A DNA stretch of 64,000 bases from Mycteria americana (GCF_035582795.1 NC_134366.1:151079519-151143518); one strand, 5' to 3'. Positions 19,631 to 34,046 are shown, counted from the first letter of the stretch. Translations and numbers: made by a program. The notes: generated by a model not told the origin, from the letters alone.

Positions 19631-22600
19631 TATGATCATCTAGTCTGCAGTCTTGTATGATGTCGATCAGTTATTTATGTGTCAAGCCCAGGACTTTGTT
19701 TTCAGCCATATCATAATTTTTTGATGGATTTGTATGACGTAAATGTAAAATCTAAAACGTAAAGTCTAATCAGTCATAAGTACAAAAGATATGTTAAGAA
19801 TTTCATGCAGTACTTAATGAAAGGGGAAAGATTGCACAGGAAAGGAAGAGGAATAAAAATAGTCTTTGTTATATTATGAACAAGTTACTAAATTTGGCAC
19901 ACATTTGTATTGTCTACTGAAACAACACAACAAAGATTTCTCTACATTGCTTTAAGGAAACTTGCTTGTGCAATTAGGATAATGTCAGACCACATTTATA
20001 TCTAAATTCCTTTGAAAAGAAGAACTGTCTTCAGTTTCTTTCAATATCTTGCAGTTAGCTAGACAAAAAAGAGAATGTGTTAAAGCCATCCAGCAAATAG
20101 TGGAAAAATGTCTATTCTAGAATGCCTTTTGAAGTAAACTCATAACTTACACTTGTGAGCACATGTCAGAATCTAAATAAACATTGCGGTATTGATGAGT
20201 GACATAAAAATTACATATCTGCTAGTCTGGAAAGGGAATTTATTTCTATTACTGTTAATAGTGATAGTTCACTGTCTTGATTCATGAAAGCACTGTCTCA
20301 AGTTCTAATGTATTTTTAGGTTGCATATTTTTTTTGATCATTTATTTCTGTGGGCCCTCAAAAAGCTGCGGGACATAAGGTATTTTTTCATTTATTGTGT
20401 GACCAGTGTAGCAACATCTGTAGCTAAACTGCCCAGTACTTGCTTTTCGGTGCCTTAACTGAAATTGTCTGGATTAAAATTTTGTGTTGATTGTAGGCTT
20501 AAGGCTGAATTTTGAGGAGAGAGGCTTTTAGCTAAAATCCTTCAGTACATTTATGAATGAGATGAAGAAAAAACACTTTGTAAAAACAAATTACCAATTT
20601 TCTTCAAACTGTTTTTATGAGAAGGTCTATAACTATCATCTCTTGGAATGGGGACTTGAGATTAGATGTGATTTTCTGTAAGCATGGCTGAGTTAAGAGT
20701 TTCCCTGACATGAAGTGTGTTTTTTTTCTTTTTGAAACTCTGTTCATGAAAGCTCATTAAACCCAAGAACTAATTTACAAACTGAAGGCTGTACTTTGCA
20801 AGAAATAGAGCTATGATTTTGTGTAGTAGTCTTCTCTGAAGATTTTTGTCAGCAGTGAATATACTGCATCCACTCTTAGCTCTTGGATGCAAGATTAATG
20901 TTTTTGTGGTACCAGTAGAAAGGCTGAAGAGGTATCAGCAATAGAATGGAGATGGCGCTTGTCTCTGTGATGGTGTTAGGTATTAATGCATAAGAATAGT
21001 TGACTTCTCTTTTGGGTGACTAATTAGAGGCTATCTCAGGATGCTAACCTGTCACAGTTGCAGTAGTGTGCAACTGTGAACTTGTGACATGGTAGCTACT
21101 TAAAAAAATAAAAATTTTTAGTGGGTTTTTGAAACATATCACTAAGATTTAATTACAGTTTCAAGATGTTAGGCAAATTAACTAGCTTCACAGAAATATT
21201 CTATAGGTAGACTTTATAATATATGTCAAGTACTAAATGCAAAATCCAGTTGTCCTCAAATTTTATTCATGAAGAACTTCTATACAGCAGGGATAAGTCT
21301 AGGGGAAAGCAGTGCAGGAAAACAGGCTTTCTGGATCCACTTCTAGATGTGTGTATCTGAAATTCCCTTGCAAGTTGTCTGCTTGACCTCAGAGTTGCAT
21401 GGACCTTCTGTATTTAACTCCTACTCATTTATATGACTACTGAGACAAAGCATGTAAGTACCTAAACTGAGCTGAGGTGCAAAGGTGCTTAAGCCCCGGG
21501 TTGCCCAGTTTTGCCAGGTAAATTCTGAAGTTCTGAACAAAGGTTTATGTCCCTGAGCTTACTAAGAGGCACAGCAGTTAAGAACCTAATGGCCAAAACT
21601 ATTGCCCAGCATCTAGGAGACTTTGATTCACTGCCTTTCTCACCCTGACAAGATTCACACCTATAGTTCCCAGCATCTAAGATGAAGACCCGAACACCAG
21701 GCTATAACTCCAAGTGAAGACATCCATTGTTTTTTTTCCCCCCATTAAAAGTTTAAACCTTTGTAGCCAAAAATGTCGTGATGGGAGATCAGAAAGGTAA
21801 GAAGATATATCATCGTTGAAGCCTCATCATTACAATACTTAGTATTGAGAATGCTGACTTAAAATTCTGATGTAATATAAAACATTGTTTCTTTATTTTG
21901 CACTAGGCACTTAGTTTCATTATTTTACATCTGATTTCTAATCCTTGGACCAGGTCTCTAGCTGCAGGTGGCCGTTCTGTCTGATATCCGTTAAGCTTGT
22001 GCTTCCCAGGAGAGCTCCTGGGGCGGCTGGGGAAATTTCAACCCTTTGGATCCAAAGTAGATGAAAGCATCCAATGTGCTGTTCAGTGGTACCTACCTGA
22101 GATCCAAAGAATTTATCTCAATCCCTGCACCTTGTGTTTCCTGCTGACTAGCTGCATGTAGCAGGTGGCTCACTGTCCCACAGACATCTGGCCTATATGC
22201 ATTGACTGGATGGAGTGCCAGGCATTTATTAGGAGTTCTGGACTGACTTGCACCAGTTTTTAAAGCGGTGTGACATCCAAGTTGGGCCTCGGTGAGGAAG
22301 AGTCTGGGTTTTGCCAATGAAGAATTTAGTAACTTTGTATTTACTGAGCAGTTTGTGAATGGGGCAACACCTTGAATGCTGTGGATAAAAAAGCAACAAG
22401 AAAACCAGATGAATCGCTTCTCTAGTGAGTGCCTCCGTCCTGATCATTGAATTACGTAGGGATTCTGCAGAAGAAACAATATGACATCATGTTTTTAGAA
22501 CGGACATCATAAAATACATGAGCTGAGAGTCAAATCAGAATAGCAGTTGTAACTCTACTTCTGGCATTGCCTAATTTAGAGTGCCCAGCTTAAGGTTAAC

Positions 22601-23477
22601 ACTTTTATATTTTTTTAACACAACCATTTTAATGTCACTTTTGTTTTAATTCATATTACAAGTATTGAAAATGGAAAGCATTTTACCTGATTTACTGTGT
22701 GTATAACACAGAAGTTCTAATTTGTAGGTCAAACAAAGTGCACCAAGTAAATCTTTGGTTGATGGAATTGATTTTTGATTCAATTAGTGTTTTTGCCAAA
22801 CCTCTAATCTTCTGTTTAGCTTATTTCCTTAACCTTTAACATTATCTTAACACTAGGAAAAAAGAGTACAAACTATAATTACACAAAATAAGAGGGCCAG
22901 TTAAACATGTATCTAACAAAAAAAGAAACCTTTTCAGTATTTTTTACTAAAACTTTTTGTTGTAAGTGCGTCATAGCTTTTGTATAGACTTCATTTTTGT
23001 TTGTGGCCAATCTTAAGAGCACTGAGCTCTTACAGCTCAAAGTACTAAAATATTTTGGAAGAAATTGCCTTGCTGTGGTCTTGTCAGTGTTTGTTTAATT
23101 CCAAATTTGTGTTCTTCAGAATAATGCAGGTTGCATATTAGTTCATGTATTTGCTTTCACCTGGTTCATTTGTACTTGTCCCTTGAATAGTGACACATTT
23201 TGCAGTAGCTTCATGCAAGAGAGGTGGTTTTAAACTGGCTTTTATTATCAAGGACATGGTAATCCAGATGTCTCTTTTGAACAAACTAATTGTAATGTAA
23301 GTATGCATGTGATTATAAAGCCAATTACCAAACCCTGTGGCACACTGCTGATTTGGGGAGGGAGAATAACTTTTAACTTATGCTTTGTCATAGAACCTTA
23401 TTATTGTAAGTTACAGGTGTGTCTTGAATTTTGATATGTTTCAGTAGTCACTTCACCACTCTCTTTGTTGTTGTTAG

Positions 23478-23621
23478 GAGCTGAAACTACCATTTACTTT
23501 TTTAAGTGGGCATATTCATGAACTTCGGATTCATGTGCCATGGACAAAATTGGGATCAGAACCAGTTGTCATCACTATCAATACAATGGAATGCATCTTG
23601 AAATTAAAGGATGGAGCTCAG
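23478..23621 (+). CDS. VPS13B: VPS13B exon 3, residues 50-97
   Basis: A 144-base exon between GTTGTTAG and a CAG|GTAAGAA donor, phase 0 at both ends and exactly 48 codons. It continues the chorein region: ELKLPFTFLSGHIHELRIHV, then PWTKLGSEPVVITINTMECI. The hydrophobic/polar alternation and the 'GHI..L.I.VPW..L.S.PV' pattern are shared by VPS13-family N termini, where this segment forms the first strands of the lipid-binding groove. The acceptor reads TAGGAG, so a GAG three bases later is a theoretical second acceptor. GAG acceptors are rarely used. The frame stays open 42 codons past the donor. Confidence 0.97.
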
Positions 23622-26600
23622 GTAAGAAATATGATGAATGCTTTTCTAACTTTGAGAGGTTGATGAAAATAATAGCTTCTATAGGTCACTTTCTTTTAAG
23701 GCATCTGAAGAATGAGGTATGTGAAGTTGTGATCACTGTTATTTTCTGAGAGGCTAATATTGTTATTCCCATCATGGCTAGTATCTTCCTTTATGCATAT
23801 TTCTAATTCTTTATTAGCTGTAGTGATGTTCTTGTGGATGTAAAAGTGTGTTAATAGTGCTCTACCAGAATTTTCCTATGACTAGACAACAAATGGATTT
23901 CAAGAGCAGTATAGCGTCCTACATGCTTCCAGCTTCTGCCTCCCAAGAAGCAGTGCTGGTTGCTTGAGACAGCTGTGTGGCGCACCACTGGGCATTGGGC
24001 ATTTTTCAAAAGATGTGGTGTTATTATTGAAGGAGTGCTTTAAAGATCCTGGAGTGTAACTTTTCCCTTTAGAAGTTACAGTACTTGCTTGAGTGTACTT
24101 GGAAGACTTCTTACATGTAAGGGTCTCAAAGGGCTCTTTGTTCAGTTGCTCGCAATAATTTTTTCATTATGCCGTTTCACAGGCTCAGGAAAGATTTTCT
24201 TCTGACACAATGAAGCTGAAATATGCAGTGGCTCGATTATATTATACGTCTAACAGTTAACAAAAAGTACTTGGCTATGTGAATGTTGAACTTGGTTTTT
24301 TAGTCAGTGTGGTGCTTTAATTCTAGAGAGGTTTTTTGGTTTGTTTGTTTTTTTAAAGTGTTGTTCCCATTTCAATTTCAACAGAGTCCTCCAGTTATAT
24401 TAAGGATCATGCAAAAGAAAAATCCAATTTGTGCAAAACTCTCAAGTGTTTGGTAGGATGCTTGATGAGCTGTTAATATTAACATCAATAATTAGATATA
24501 AGCCAGCAAGAACATTGGAAAACACTTTTCCATTATGTTGATATTTCTTGTAATATTCTTTTAAAGTTCCAGAGCTAAAAGGCTTTTGTTGCTGGAGTAG
24601 AAATCTCTAGTCCTAAGTATGCCACCCACAAAGCATATGCTTGCATTCTGTAGTTACACTTAAGCTATGTGCATGTGCATATACACACGTGTAGGCACAC
24701 CAACAGCCAAATGCTAAGTACTTTTCCAATGTTAAGGTAAGGTTTTGAGGCCAGATGTTGCATGAGAAGTGTGTTTTAGAAGCAGCAAATTACAACTAAT
24801 TATAGAAGTTGTGGAAAAAGATGTGTAACCCATGACTTTGTGCAACCTAGAACTAATATTTGATATTGGACCATGCAGATGGCTACTGCTGGAATGATCA
24901 GATTTCCTGCTTGCATGGTATTTGAAACTTAAATTTTGTGGTACATACAGCAAAAGGTCAAGTATCACAAATGTAAAGCACTCTCAAAACAAGTATTTGT
25001 TACAGATGTTTAAGATTCAGAGGCAAGAAAGGATTTTTGAAAATTGCAACTGACGTTTGAACAAATTATTCAGTGATATGTACACTCAGGAGGGTAAAAT
25101 TTGGGTCTGTGCCATAGAAGGATTATCTTTGACTTAACAAGAATGTAAATGAAAACACTTTTATGCTGTTTTCTGAGGATATGGTTTAAAAAGTTGACAG
25201 CTTGAATTTTATTTCTTAAATTACTATATTTGAAAGTGTTCTATAAAAAGAAAATGTTTTGACAAATTCTTGTATTCTAACTGCCAGTGTGACAGTATAC
25301 TTGGCTAAAACCAATTGTCATAAAAATCTTTGTAATCAGTGAATAGAAAACCTGAATGAAATAGAATATTTCTATGGAAAATGCTAGTAAAAGGAGCTTT
25401 CAGTGAACTTAGCTCCAACTGGAACTGTTTTGCCAAGAACTTCATATCAGCAAAGAGCATATTAGCAGGGAAGCTTAGTTCAGTTCCCAAAAATTTATTG
25501 GCTTGATCCTGCATTTCCTTCCTCAGGTGATACCTCTAATGAGCACATGCATAATTTCACCTGAGCAAAAAATAAAGCTTCTGACCTCAACTTAGTGTGA
25601 TGTATATTCTTTGGAAAGGGACTGTTCCAAAGAATGTTTATCTTGAAGATGTATGGGGATTAAAATACACGGCATTGTTTGAAACTATTGTCCAGTGGAC
25701 CCTACAGATTTTTTTGTGAGCAAAAAAACCTATGTCACTTTGTATATTTTTGAAGAGTGCTACCTCCTTGGAAATGCTTTTGTGTGTCTGTGCTTTACTC
25801 TCACTGATGCTGTGTCATTGTTAATTCAGTTTCAGTGTTAGTTTGGTTGTTTATGCTATTGCAGTGTCTCCTCCTCAGCTGAGATAAAAGTTTGGAGCAG
25901 ACAGTAATGGCTCAGCTTCTAGTTTTATGCTAATATTCTTCTTTTCTAAGCAGAAGTGTTATGTAAGTGGTAAGTTCACCTAGTAATATACAAAATCCAC
26001 AGTGTAGAACTAGTGCTGCTTTTAGTGAATTTTGAAGCTGGAGTTTTTTGAAGGTTATTGTTTTTCCCCTCTTTTCTGTGCTTTTCTTCCTTTCTTTCCT
26101 TCTCTACGGGTGATACTACCACTTCCAAAACCAGAATGTTAAATAAATATGGCTACTTTATAAGAAAATGAAACTTAAGTGCATCAGGAACAGAACTTTG
26201 CAGTGATGAAAGCAGTGTTCTATTGAACATGCTTTGTATGTGCTCTTTTGGTTATGATTTTTGGTTAATGCCAGTAACTGAAGTAGCAATTTGGTGTGAG
26301 GCATTTTGCATTGCTTTTTGTTATCTGTCAGCTTAATGCAACTGTGCCTGTTTTTTTTGCTCCTGAATGTAATCTTCTACAGCACTGAGCTTTAAGTATG
26401 GCTGTTTATAATGTTATTGAATTAATGAAATGTGTTGGTAAGTATAATTTGAAATGTGTTCTTACACACTTAAATGTGGTTCTGAAGTTCGCTTGGCTTG
26501 TGTTTATTAAGTTATGGTAATTGACTCCCATAAGACTGTTCTTCATGAGTGTTATCTATTGTTTTAGAGGGTGATTGAAGTTCTAATATTACATCCTTCT

Positions 26601-26749
26601 CATTACTTACCTCTATATATTAAATCTCAGGATTTTTATCGAGAATTGAAATCCCCTTGCTAAATCTCTGCTGATGCTGGTTCTCCTCCTAGAGTTCTCC
26701 TTTTTGTCCTGTTGGACCCTTCTTAACTTTCTTCTTTTCTACCCTAACA

Positions 26750-26761
26750 TTTTTTTTTTTT
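26750..26761 (+). repeat. T12 homopolymer
   Basis: Sense-strand T run in intron 3, one of a series. Confidence 0.9.
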
Positions 26762-28550
26762 AAAGCTATTCAAAATTCTTTGCTCATTTCTCATCCCCCC
26801 TTCATGGCACAGTATCTCTGTGCCCAAACCAGAGGCTGTAAATTCAGCCTGTGCAAATTGGGAAGGACAAGCCTGTGTCTGTTTCCTTCACCTCCCTGAC
26901 ATTATAACTAGCCACAAGACTAATATTCTTTATGTTCAACCTTGAATTCTGTGGTTTTTAGTCTTGGAACTGACGCAAATGAGGAAATTCAAGGAGAAAT
27001 GTGTTATCTCTATTACTGCTTCACTTTCTAGTCCTTGCCTTCAATCAGGACACAGTGCATCAGGAATATGCTGATGTATATGAAGATGAAAACTCTCTCT
27101 ACCCCAAGGATACCTAATTATGGAATCAGGGGAGACTGTTAGATACAAGCACTTACAGGGGCACGGGGAAACCAAGTAGTTATTTGAATCAGCATACAGA
27201 CAATTAAGCACTGTTCCTTTTATGAGGCATTACAAAGAAGGTTTTGAAGGAATGTAATAGCTTGGTGGAAGCAGTGGAGAACAGCCCACAAGCATGACTG
27301 TCAGAATAGCAGACACATATTCATATCTGACAATCAGTACAGACTGTCATCAAAGAATGCTGAAAGCAGAAATTGATCTTGACTGGGAAATGATTGAGAT
27401 GGTAGATAAGGTATGTGGAAAAGTTATGAAGGATTTTGAAAGTGAAGACAGAAGGCTTGTGTTTGATGAGGGTATAGTTATATAAAGTGTTTGCTTAAGT
27501 GGTAAAGGTAGCTCCAGGTCTGAAGCAGTGCTTTGCTGTTTTTCTCCATCTCGCATGCGTTGTAGCAGTTCAATTGGATGTGGCTGTATAGACAAGTGGT
27601 GCTGTTTTTTTCTGTTTGAGTATATACATATGCTGTTCAGGGACAGCAAAAATATGGTAAGACTTGAAGTCAGAGGATTAACAAACAGTCTTTAGTGGCC
27701 CACCTTTCTGCTTTCCATTTGCTCATGTAGAAGCTCAACGTCTTTATTCTCGAAATATTTTCATTTGGTACTCATTTTCATAGTGGTATCTTTAGATCAG
27801 TAAATCTGATATTGAGTTTTAACACTTGTATGCAAAGTTTAAGGTGAAGATTCTATCGAGAGCTGCCCTACAGGAAGCGAACTATGTTGTCAGCTAGTGT
27901 TGAATCATAATTTCAGGTTAATGACAAATGAAATTCGTCATTAAACAGCCAGTTCATGCTGCTTTTACTTGTGTTTCGATAGCTTAAGATAACAAAGGGG
28001 ATTTTATCTGTTTCTGTGTGTTCATGCATACAAATAAGTATATATAAGTAACAAGAACAGTTTTCCATATTACTTTTAATTAAAACAAATTCCTATGTGT
28101 AAATTAGACTTTAAGTAGAGTTTAATATTTTCCAAAGATTCAGGAAGGCTTGGGAGAGCCTTTGGTTGGGTTTTATGCCATTTTCTGTCAAGAACTCCAG
28201 TCTGAAGAGGTCTTATGTTTTCTATGGATTATTTGATGTGAAAAGAAATTTTAGGTAGGAGATTCTCTTTCAAGGATACTATCTTTCGAAGGGAGAAATA
28301 CCATGTCCCACAAATCTCTTGCAAAAACATTTAGTAAACTTACTCTTTCAACAGAGGAAGGAGTAGCATATAGGCAGGCTGCAACAGCTGCTAGAAAAGG
28401 CCTTGCAGCATTTCGTTCAGACACTTGTCTTTGTATTTCCAGTGTCTTCAAATGAGTGGCTGAAGAGGAGATACTGAACTGCTTTGCTTAAAGCTGGATT
28501 AATATTCATACGTTCTAGCTGGGCAAGCAAGAGTGACCATGTAATTTACC

Positions 28551-28572
28551 TTTTTTTTTTTTTTTTTTTTTT
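28551..28572 (+). repeat. T22 homopolymer
   Basis: The longest pure T run in the window, on the sense strand of intron 3. Confidence 0.9.
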
Positions 28573-30586
28573 CCTACTAAGCCCTTTCATATGAAAAGTC
28601 TTTAAAAGCAAGGTATCTGACATTTTAGATTGCAGTACTTCTGCTTGCAAAAGAAGAAATTGTCTTTGCTTTGAATTTGTTCAAAGATGCCTGCGGGCAC
28701 ATTTCTTAATACTCTAGCTGTAGAAGTCCTTCCACTGCCATGTTGTTGCCTCAACCTGAGTAGCTGGCTTGCTTACCTAAGTGCCTGTTACCATGTTAGT
28801 CATTTTGGACAATTTTCATGTGAATTTGTCAGCATGTTTCTTTTTGAAGTCCTTTTCAGGGCTAAGTAATGGTGATTTCAAATGTCTGAAACTGATTACT
28901 GTGAAAGGTATGAGTGGTCCTGCTTGATTTCTTCTGTCCTTGTGCCTGGCCCCAAGGAGAGCTTCCAACGTTGGGGTGCTGCCTACAGGGAAAGATAGAG
29001 GGGCAGTCCTGACCTAATCCTAGTGCTTAGTCTGGGTGAGTGAGCCTTGCTTTTAGGTGTTTCTGCTAAAGAACAAGACTTTGGTTAGTAAGCACTCTTA
29101 CTTTCTGTGCTATGCAATAGAGGGTGACATCTTCATCGGCAGTGCTGTACCTAGCTCCTGGAAACACCCATAGGGACAAGGCATGATAAACTGTCTTAAT
29201 ATCTTTAGAATACGTGTGACTGTTTATGGAGAAAGATCTGACTAGGAGGACTCTTTTCTGAGCAGCCAAACAGTAGATGACCGAGGAAGGCAAGGAATGT
29301 ATGAGTGCCCACTGCAACAGAACTTTCTGGTAACATTTTCCCAGTTTTTGGTCGTGACAGTACACATGTGCATGAAAGATATAAACAAGATTATGTTTTC
29401 TTTTCTTTCTACCAGCTTGTCTTCTAAACACTCTCCAATTGGCTGAAAATTAAATGCTTATTAGAAAAATTTAAAACTTGATAGTTTCATTCCTTGAAAT
29501 ATTTAATCCTGCAAATGTCAACATTTTACAAGTTTAAAAAGAGAAGCCAAGTACACTGTGTCAAGCATGTTTACTGTGGTAGCAGATTCAGGAACAGAAA
29601 AGCAGTCAAAAGTGTATTTGGGGCTGTATTCCTACTAAGGAGCTCAGATTTTGAATGCAGCTCATTTCAAGAGGAATATTGTCAAAATCAACCTAGCCAT
29701 TATTACAAAACGTGTTGAGACTGTATGACACCAACGATTTTCAATAGTTTTTTTTGTGCTCAAATGGATGCACTTTGTGAATTATAAGTGTAATGAAGAG
29801 AACGCAAGACAAGGGTATGGCTCTGTGTTGGTGTAGGTCTTGCAAGATAAGGAAGCTGCCAGGAGCTGTGTACGTAGTTACAGTTTTCCCTTCAGTGCCT
29901 GTAGCAGCTGCAGCAATAGTACGTAGTAAGTAAATGTTGCCTTTTCTCAGCTTGCCTGTTGTCTCCTGAACAAGACCTTCTCTGTGTACCTCTTTGTGGT
30001 GTAGTTCAGATCAAGTTTATGCTTTTGAAGAAATCTCCTGGTTGTCCAGACTTACTGTGCTTTGACCTCCATCATGGGGTGGTCTCAGAACTAATGAGCT
30101 GGATCCCTTTTGGATTATACTAAAGGGAAAATGTACTCTAGGAGCATGGTAATGTGCTCCAGCTGCTAACTGAAATTAATGAGAACAGTTGTCTTGTGTG
30201 AGTTGTTAATAGAATCGATACTCTGTGATCACCCGCCATGGTGGGGTCTCAGATTAGGAGCATGGTGAATCCTGCTAGACCAGTTGAATTTTTTTCAGAA
30301 GTTGTTCCGGCTGTCCAGGTTCAGAAAGTCTATGTCTAACCCACATTTAATGCCTGCTTCTCTGCTTTTCATAGCGTGTCTGTGACAGTAGTCATCTCGT
30401 GAAACATCTAATTATGGACAATGGTGCAAGCACCGCTTTTTTTATTTTCCTCTCTTCTCCTTTATAAAAGCATATTCCTCTGGTGTTTTCTGAGACTGCA
30501 CTAAATTTGTATGTTCCTCTTATCCAAGGGTTCAGGAAAAAGTTTACATGGTAAGAAAGCAGAATGTAAGCTTGCAGAATGATAGA

Positions 30587-30605
30587 TTTTTTTTTTTTTT
30601 TTTTT
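30587..30605 (+). repeat. T19 homopolymer
   Basis: Pure T run on the sense strand of intron 3. Confidence 0.9.
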
Positions 30606-31300
30606 AACCTATCAGCTGGTAGCTGTAAAGCTAATTTGACATGGACATATTATCTTATAGCTGCTATACTGGTGGAGGACGGCTGTTTAAAAACAACTTT
30701 CTTCCGGAAGTAATAATGCCTGTCAACTGTTGGGGTTTTGTTGAGGTTCAAGACCTCAGGTTCCCTAGTTGCCTTGTCATGATTTGTGGTACTTTGTGTC
30801 TTTTAGTATACTCATACAGTTGGTTTGTCTTGGGCATATGGACTAGGCTTCTTGTGATGTATTCTAAATTGCTTTTTTGCTTTTCTAAAATTTAAATATT
30901 TAGAATTAAACATTATTTAATTTTTATTACTGTTTGGCTATATTGGCTTAGACTGGCTCATTGCCTTTTTAAGATGTCTGTTCTGTGGTGGGAAATGTGG
31001 CTTTGCCAAAGAGGAAATAACACTTTTAAAGTAACCTGTTGTCCTCCAAAAAAACAGTTTAATTGTCCTTTAAATTCAAGAAGGACAGAAATATATTTAT
31101 GTATGTATAAACATGGGTTATATACATTAATGTTTTAATTTTTTATACATATAAGTGCACATGAACTTCATTTTAACTCCCAAATCAATGTCCCAGGTTT
31201 GGAGGCTGAGCTTTTTTTTCAAATGCTTGTGTGGCACTAGCTCTGTACCTCATTTAATGTATGACCTTTCTGTAGGCTGTTAAACAACCCTGCAGCTGCA

Positions 31301-31340
31301 GAGACTGTTAGCTTAGCACAGAAACTGTTAGCTTAGCACA
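31301..31340 (+). repeat. 20-bp tandem duplication
   Basis: 'gagactgttagcttagcaca' is followed at once by 'gaaactgttagcttagcaca', with one mismatch in 20, so this is a fairly recent duplication. Confidence 0.9.
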
Positions 31341-31881
31341 AGGAACATGTTTGGAGCATGCCTTTTTAAGTTAGTTGGTCTTAATGCAGAACATCAGTTG
31401 GAGATCTGGCTTTCTCAAGTAGCAAGAGGAAAGGATAATGCAGGTAGGAGTAGTACATGGAGGAAGGCTGGGGCAGCCAAATGGCCGAGTAGGTTAGGTG
31501 AGAAGAGATTAAAGCCACCTGGTGGATGTGAAGGAGAGAGGTGTGTTTTTGTGGTAGTGGTCCTTTAAGCTTTCATAGCTTTACAGGTAATTCTAAATAC
31601 ATTGTTTAATCAGAAGAGGGTAGCACGCTTACATGAAGAATGTAATTTGTTTGCCGTGGAACACCTGACTAGCTGAGAAATCTCATTTCTTTTGGTGGAA
31701 CCCTGTCAGGATGCCACACTTTGGAAAGATATAATCCTAATTTTGGACGTGTTGGAGTAGTTTTCCATGTCTATGAATCTTCTGGGGAATCGTGCATAGC
31801 GCTGAATTTCTTGAATCTGTCATAATATTTAAGTCTTAGTAGTTTAATATATTATTGCATTCTATGCTTTGAAAATTATTC

Positions 31882-31893
31882 TTTTTTTTTTTT
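31882..31893 (+). repeat. T12 homopolymer
   Basis: Sense-strand T run in intron 3. Confidence 0.9.
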
Positions 31894-32132
31894 CTTCAGA
31901 GTACATTACTAGAACACAGTTATTTCATGGGTTTGTTCTAAAATAGATGTGTATATGGGGCTTGCTGTTTTCTGGATCAACTTGTATTTCAGCAGAAATC
32001 AGTGCTTTATGTGATATGTTTCTGATTTGTACTTTTTTAAAGCCTTTGGCTTTTGGGCAGACACTTTTAAATTAATCTCTTTTACTTTCCCCCCTTCATT
32101 TTTGTTTATTCCTTTATTTTTTTCTTAACCTG

Positions 32133-32171
32133 TTTTTTTTTTTAATTTCTAAGTTTTTTTTTTTTTTTTTT
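32133..32171 (+). repeat. T-rich tract with T11 and T18 runs
   Basis: Two T runs (32133-32143 and 32154-32171) separated by ten bases, inside a generally T-rich stretch. Confidence 0.9.
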
Positions 32172-32941
32172 AAAAATACTGAAAATGTGGGCACCAACTT
32201 CCTAATTAGCTTCCTTCTTTCTACTGCGAGCCCAAGTTTAGCTATAATTTGATACTTGGCTATAGAAGTTGATTCCTCTTATTTTTGTAACCTCTTCAAC
32301 CCTTCCATGCTAGGTTCCTTCCTCTGTCAGTGTTCCCAAGTTCTGTGAAATATGATTTTGACAAAAAGGAACGAAATAATATCTCAGCAGCTCCTCTCGG
32401 GCTTGTGCATATTTTGCCTTGATTCTTGTCATCTTTCCTTCAGCTTACTTGCCTGATGGAACTCACTCAGCGCCTTCCATCTTGCTTCCAGCTTTAGCCT
32501 ACTTCTTTCCATGTGCTGGCATTTGTCTTAATGTGAGGTGAATTTGACAATTTGCTAATCTCACAGAAAACAGAACCAGCCCCCAAAAGGTGATGATGTT
32601 GCTTGATTTCTTTGTTTGTTCTGGATTAGTGTGTTGAATTAGTTTGCTGGGTGATCAGGTGAGGGCCAAAGATGGAATACAGAGAAGATGCCATGTGTAA
32701 GAAGGGCTCAGCTCTGCTTAGCTGTGTTGTGTAAATGCACCCTTGACTGATCAGTCTCATGCCACTAGATGATATATTGAGTGGTTATCAGCTAACCTAC
32801 TGGACTGACCTCTCCAAATGATAGCCAATGCTTTTTTTTCTCCCAAGAGTAATTTTCTGGAATTAGAGAATATTTAAGATCTGGTGCCTGTCTATTGTAA
32901 TGCCATGTCAATGCACTCTGCAATTTCAATTCAACATAGAC

Positions 32942-32969
32942 AGTGAAGAAGCAGAAGTGAAGAAGCAGA
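32942..32969 (+). repeat. 14-bp perfect tandem duplication
   Basis: 'agtgaagaagcaga' occurs twice in a row without mismatch. Confidence 0.9.
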
Positions 32970-34046
32970 CCAGGTCCACTTTCAAAACTGAGTTGTTTGA
33001 CAAATGGTGAGAACTCAGAATCTCAAAATTTAGTGTTAAATCAACAAATATTCATATAATGTTTCTCAATACTATCATTGTTGATGGAAAAATAATTATT
33101 TTCATTTGCTGAAAATTGAAGTGTTATGAGCTTGCTGCACATGGGCTACTGTTTCTGAAAACAAGAGCTAGATATCAATCTGTGAGTCTTTCCTTGGAAC
33201 TGGAGTGTATTAGGAGTAGAGATTTGTTGGTGTGAAAGCTGCAAACTGTGCTGGGAGTATGTCCTGGCTGAAGCATTTCACCATTTCTGAGTTGTGGAAA
33301 CTTGCATATTGTTGACAATATTTTATTGTTATCAAATAGGGCACAAGTAACAGTCATTTTAACCCATTTCTCTCTCTGTCTCTTCCTCATTCCTCTTATT
33401 TTTTGCTTCCATAACATTCTCTAAAATGGATTCTAGTATTTGACTGTAACTTGCCACTGCCAAGTTATGTTCTAGTTAAAAAAAAAAAAATTACAAATCA
33501 AATTATGTATGCCAACAGCCAGTAAAACTGCTTGACCCCCAAATACGCACATTTCTCTTTAGTCATGCACATGAAAACTTATAAACCTATGCCAAATACT
33601 AGTATTAACAAAATCTGTATTATTTATTTTAACCAAAAGCAGGTGCTTCTCTTTTCTGCATGGGTAATCATGTTTCTGTGCTCATCTCTGTATGAGTTCT
33701 GTCCTGCAGTACAATTTCACTTTACTGAGCTGCCTCTTACACATTTCCCTTACACTTAACATCCGTACATATCCCACTTTTGTTGTTATTCCCACTTTGC
33801 CTGTGAAGTAGTTCAAAAGTTGACAGTTCAGTAGTATTGCCCATGTGGAGGGGAAGAGTTTGTCTTGGAGGAAGCTGATGTTGCTTCTTTTACTCATTTA
33901 AAACTGTAGTTCCATATTTCCTGCCTTGTTGCTTTAGATTCCCTTGCTTGGGAGATCGTGATGTTACTTAACAAGTGAGGAAGCAGCAGACCTACTTACC
34001 TGTTGTGCTGCATTGTATAAAGAACCAGCTTTCTACACCATACATT

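Larger units (their letters stand above)
16016..23477 (+). other. VPS13B: VPS13B intron 2
   Basis: A 7462-base AT-rich intron with GTATG donor and TTGTTAG acceptor. It contains a sense CR1 fragment (16735-17060), an antisense CR1 fragment (17337-17545), a C13T12 tract (18719-18743), an 18-bp tandem duplication (19595-19630) and possibly an older repeat piece at 19625-19720. No other gene or non-coding RNA was recognised. Confidence 0.9.

Noticed and set aside
19625..19720. Possible older LINE piece ('gatcatctagtctgcagtc')
   Set aside because: The resemblance to a CR1/L2-type 3' end is limited to one short phrase, too little to annotate as a feature.
28551..28572. T runs as reversed poly-A tails of processed pseudogenes
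   Set aside because: No coding remnants or target-site duplications were found next to the runs, and the dominant bird LINE, CR1, does not leave poly-A tails.
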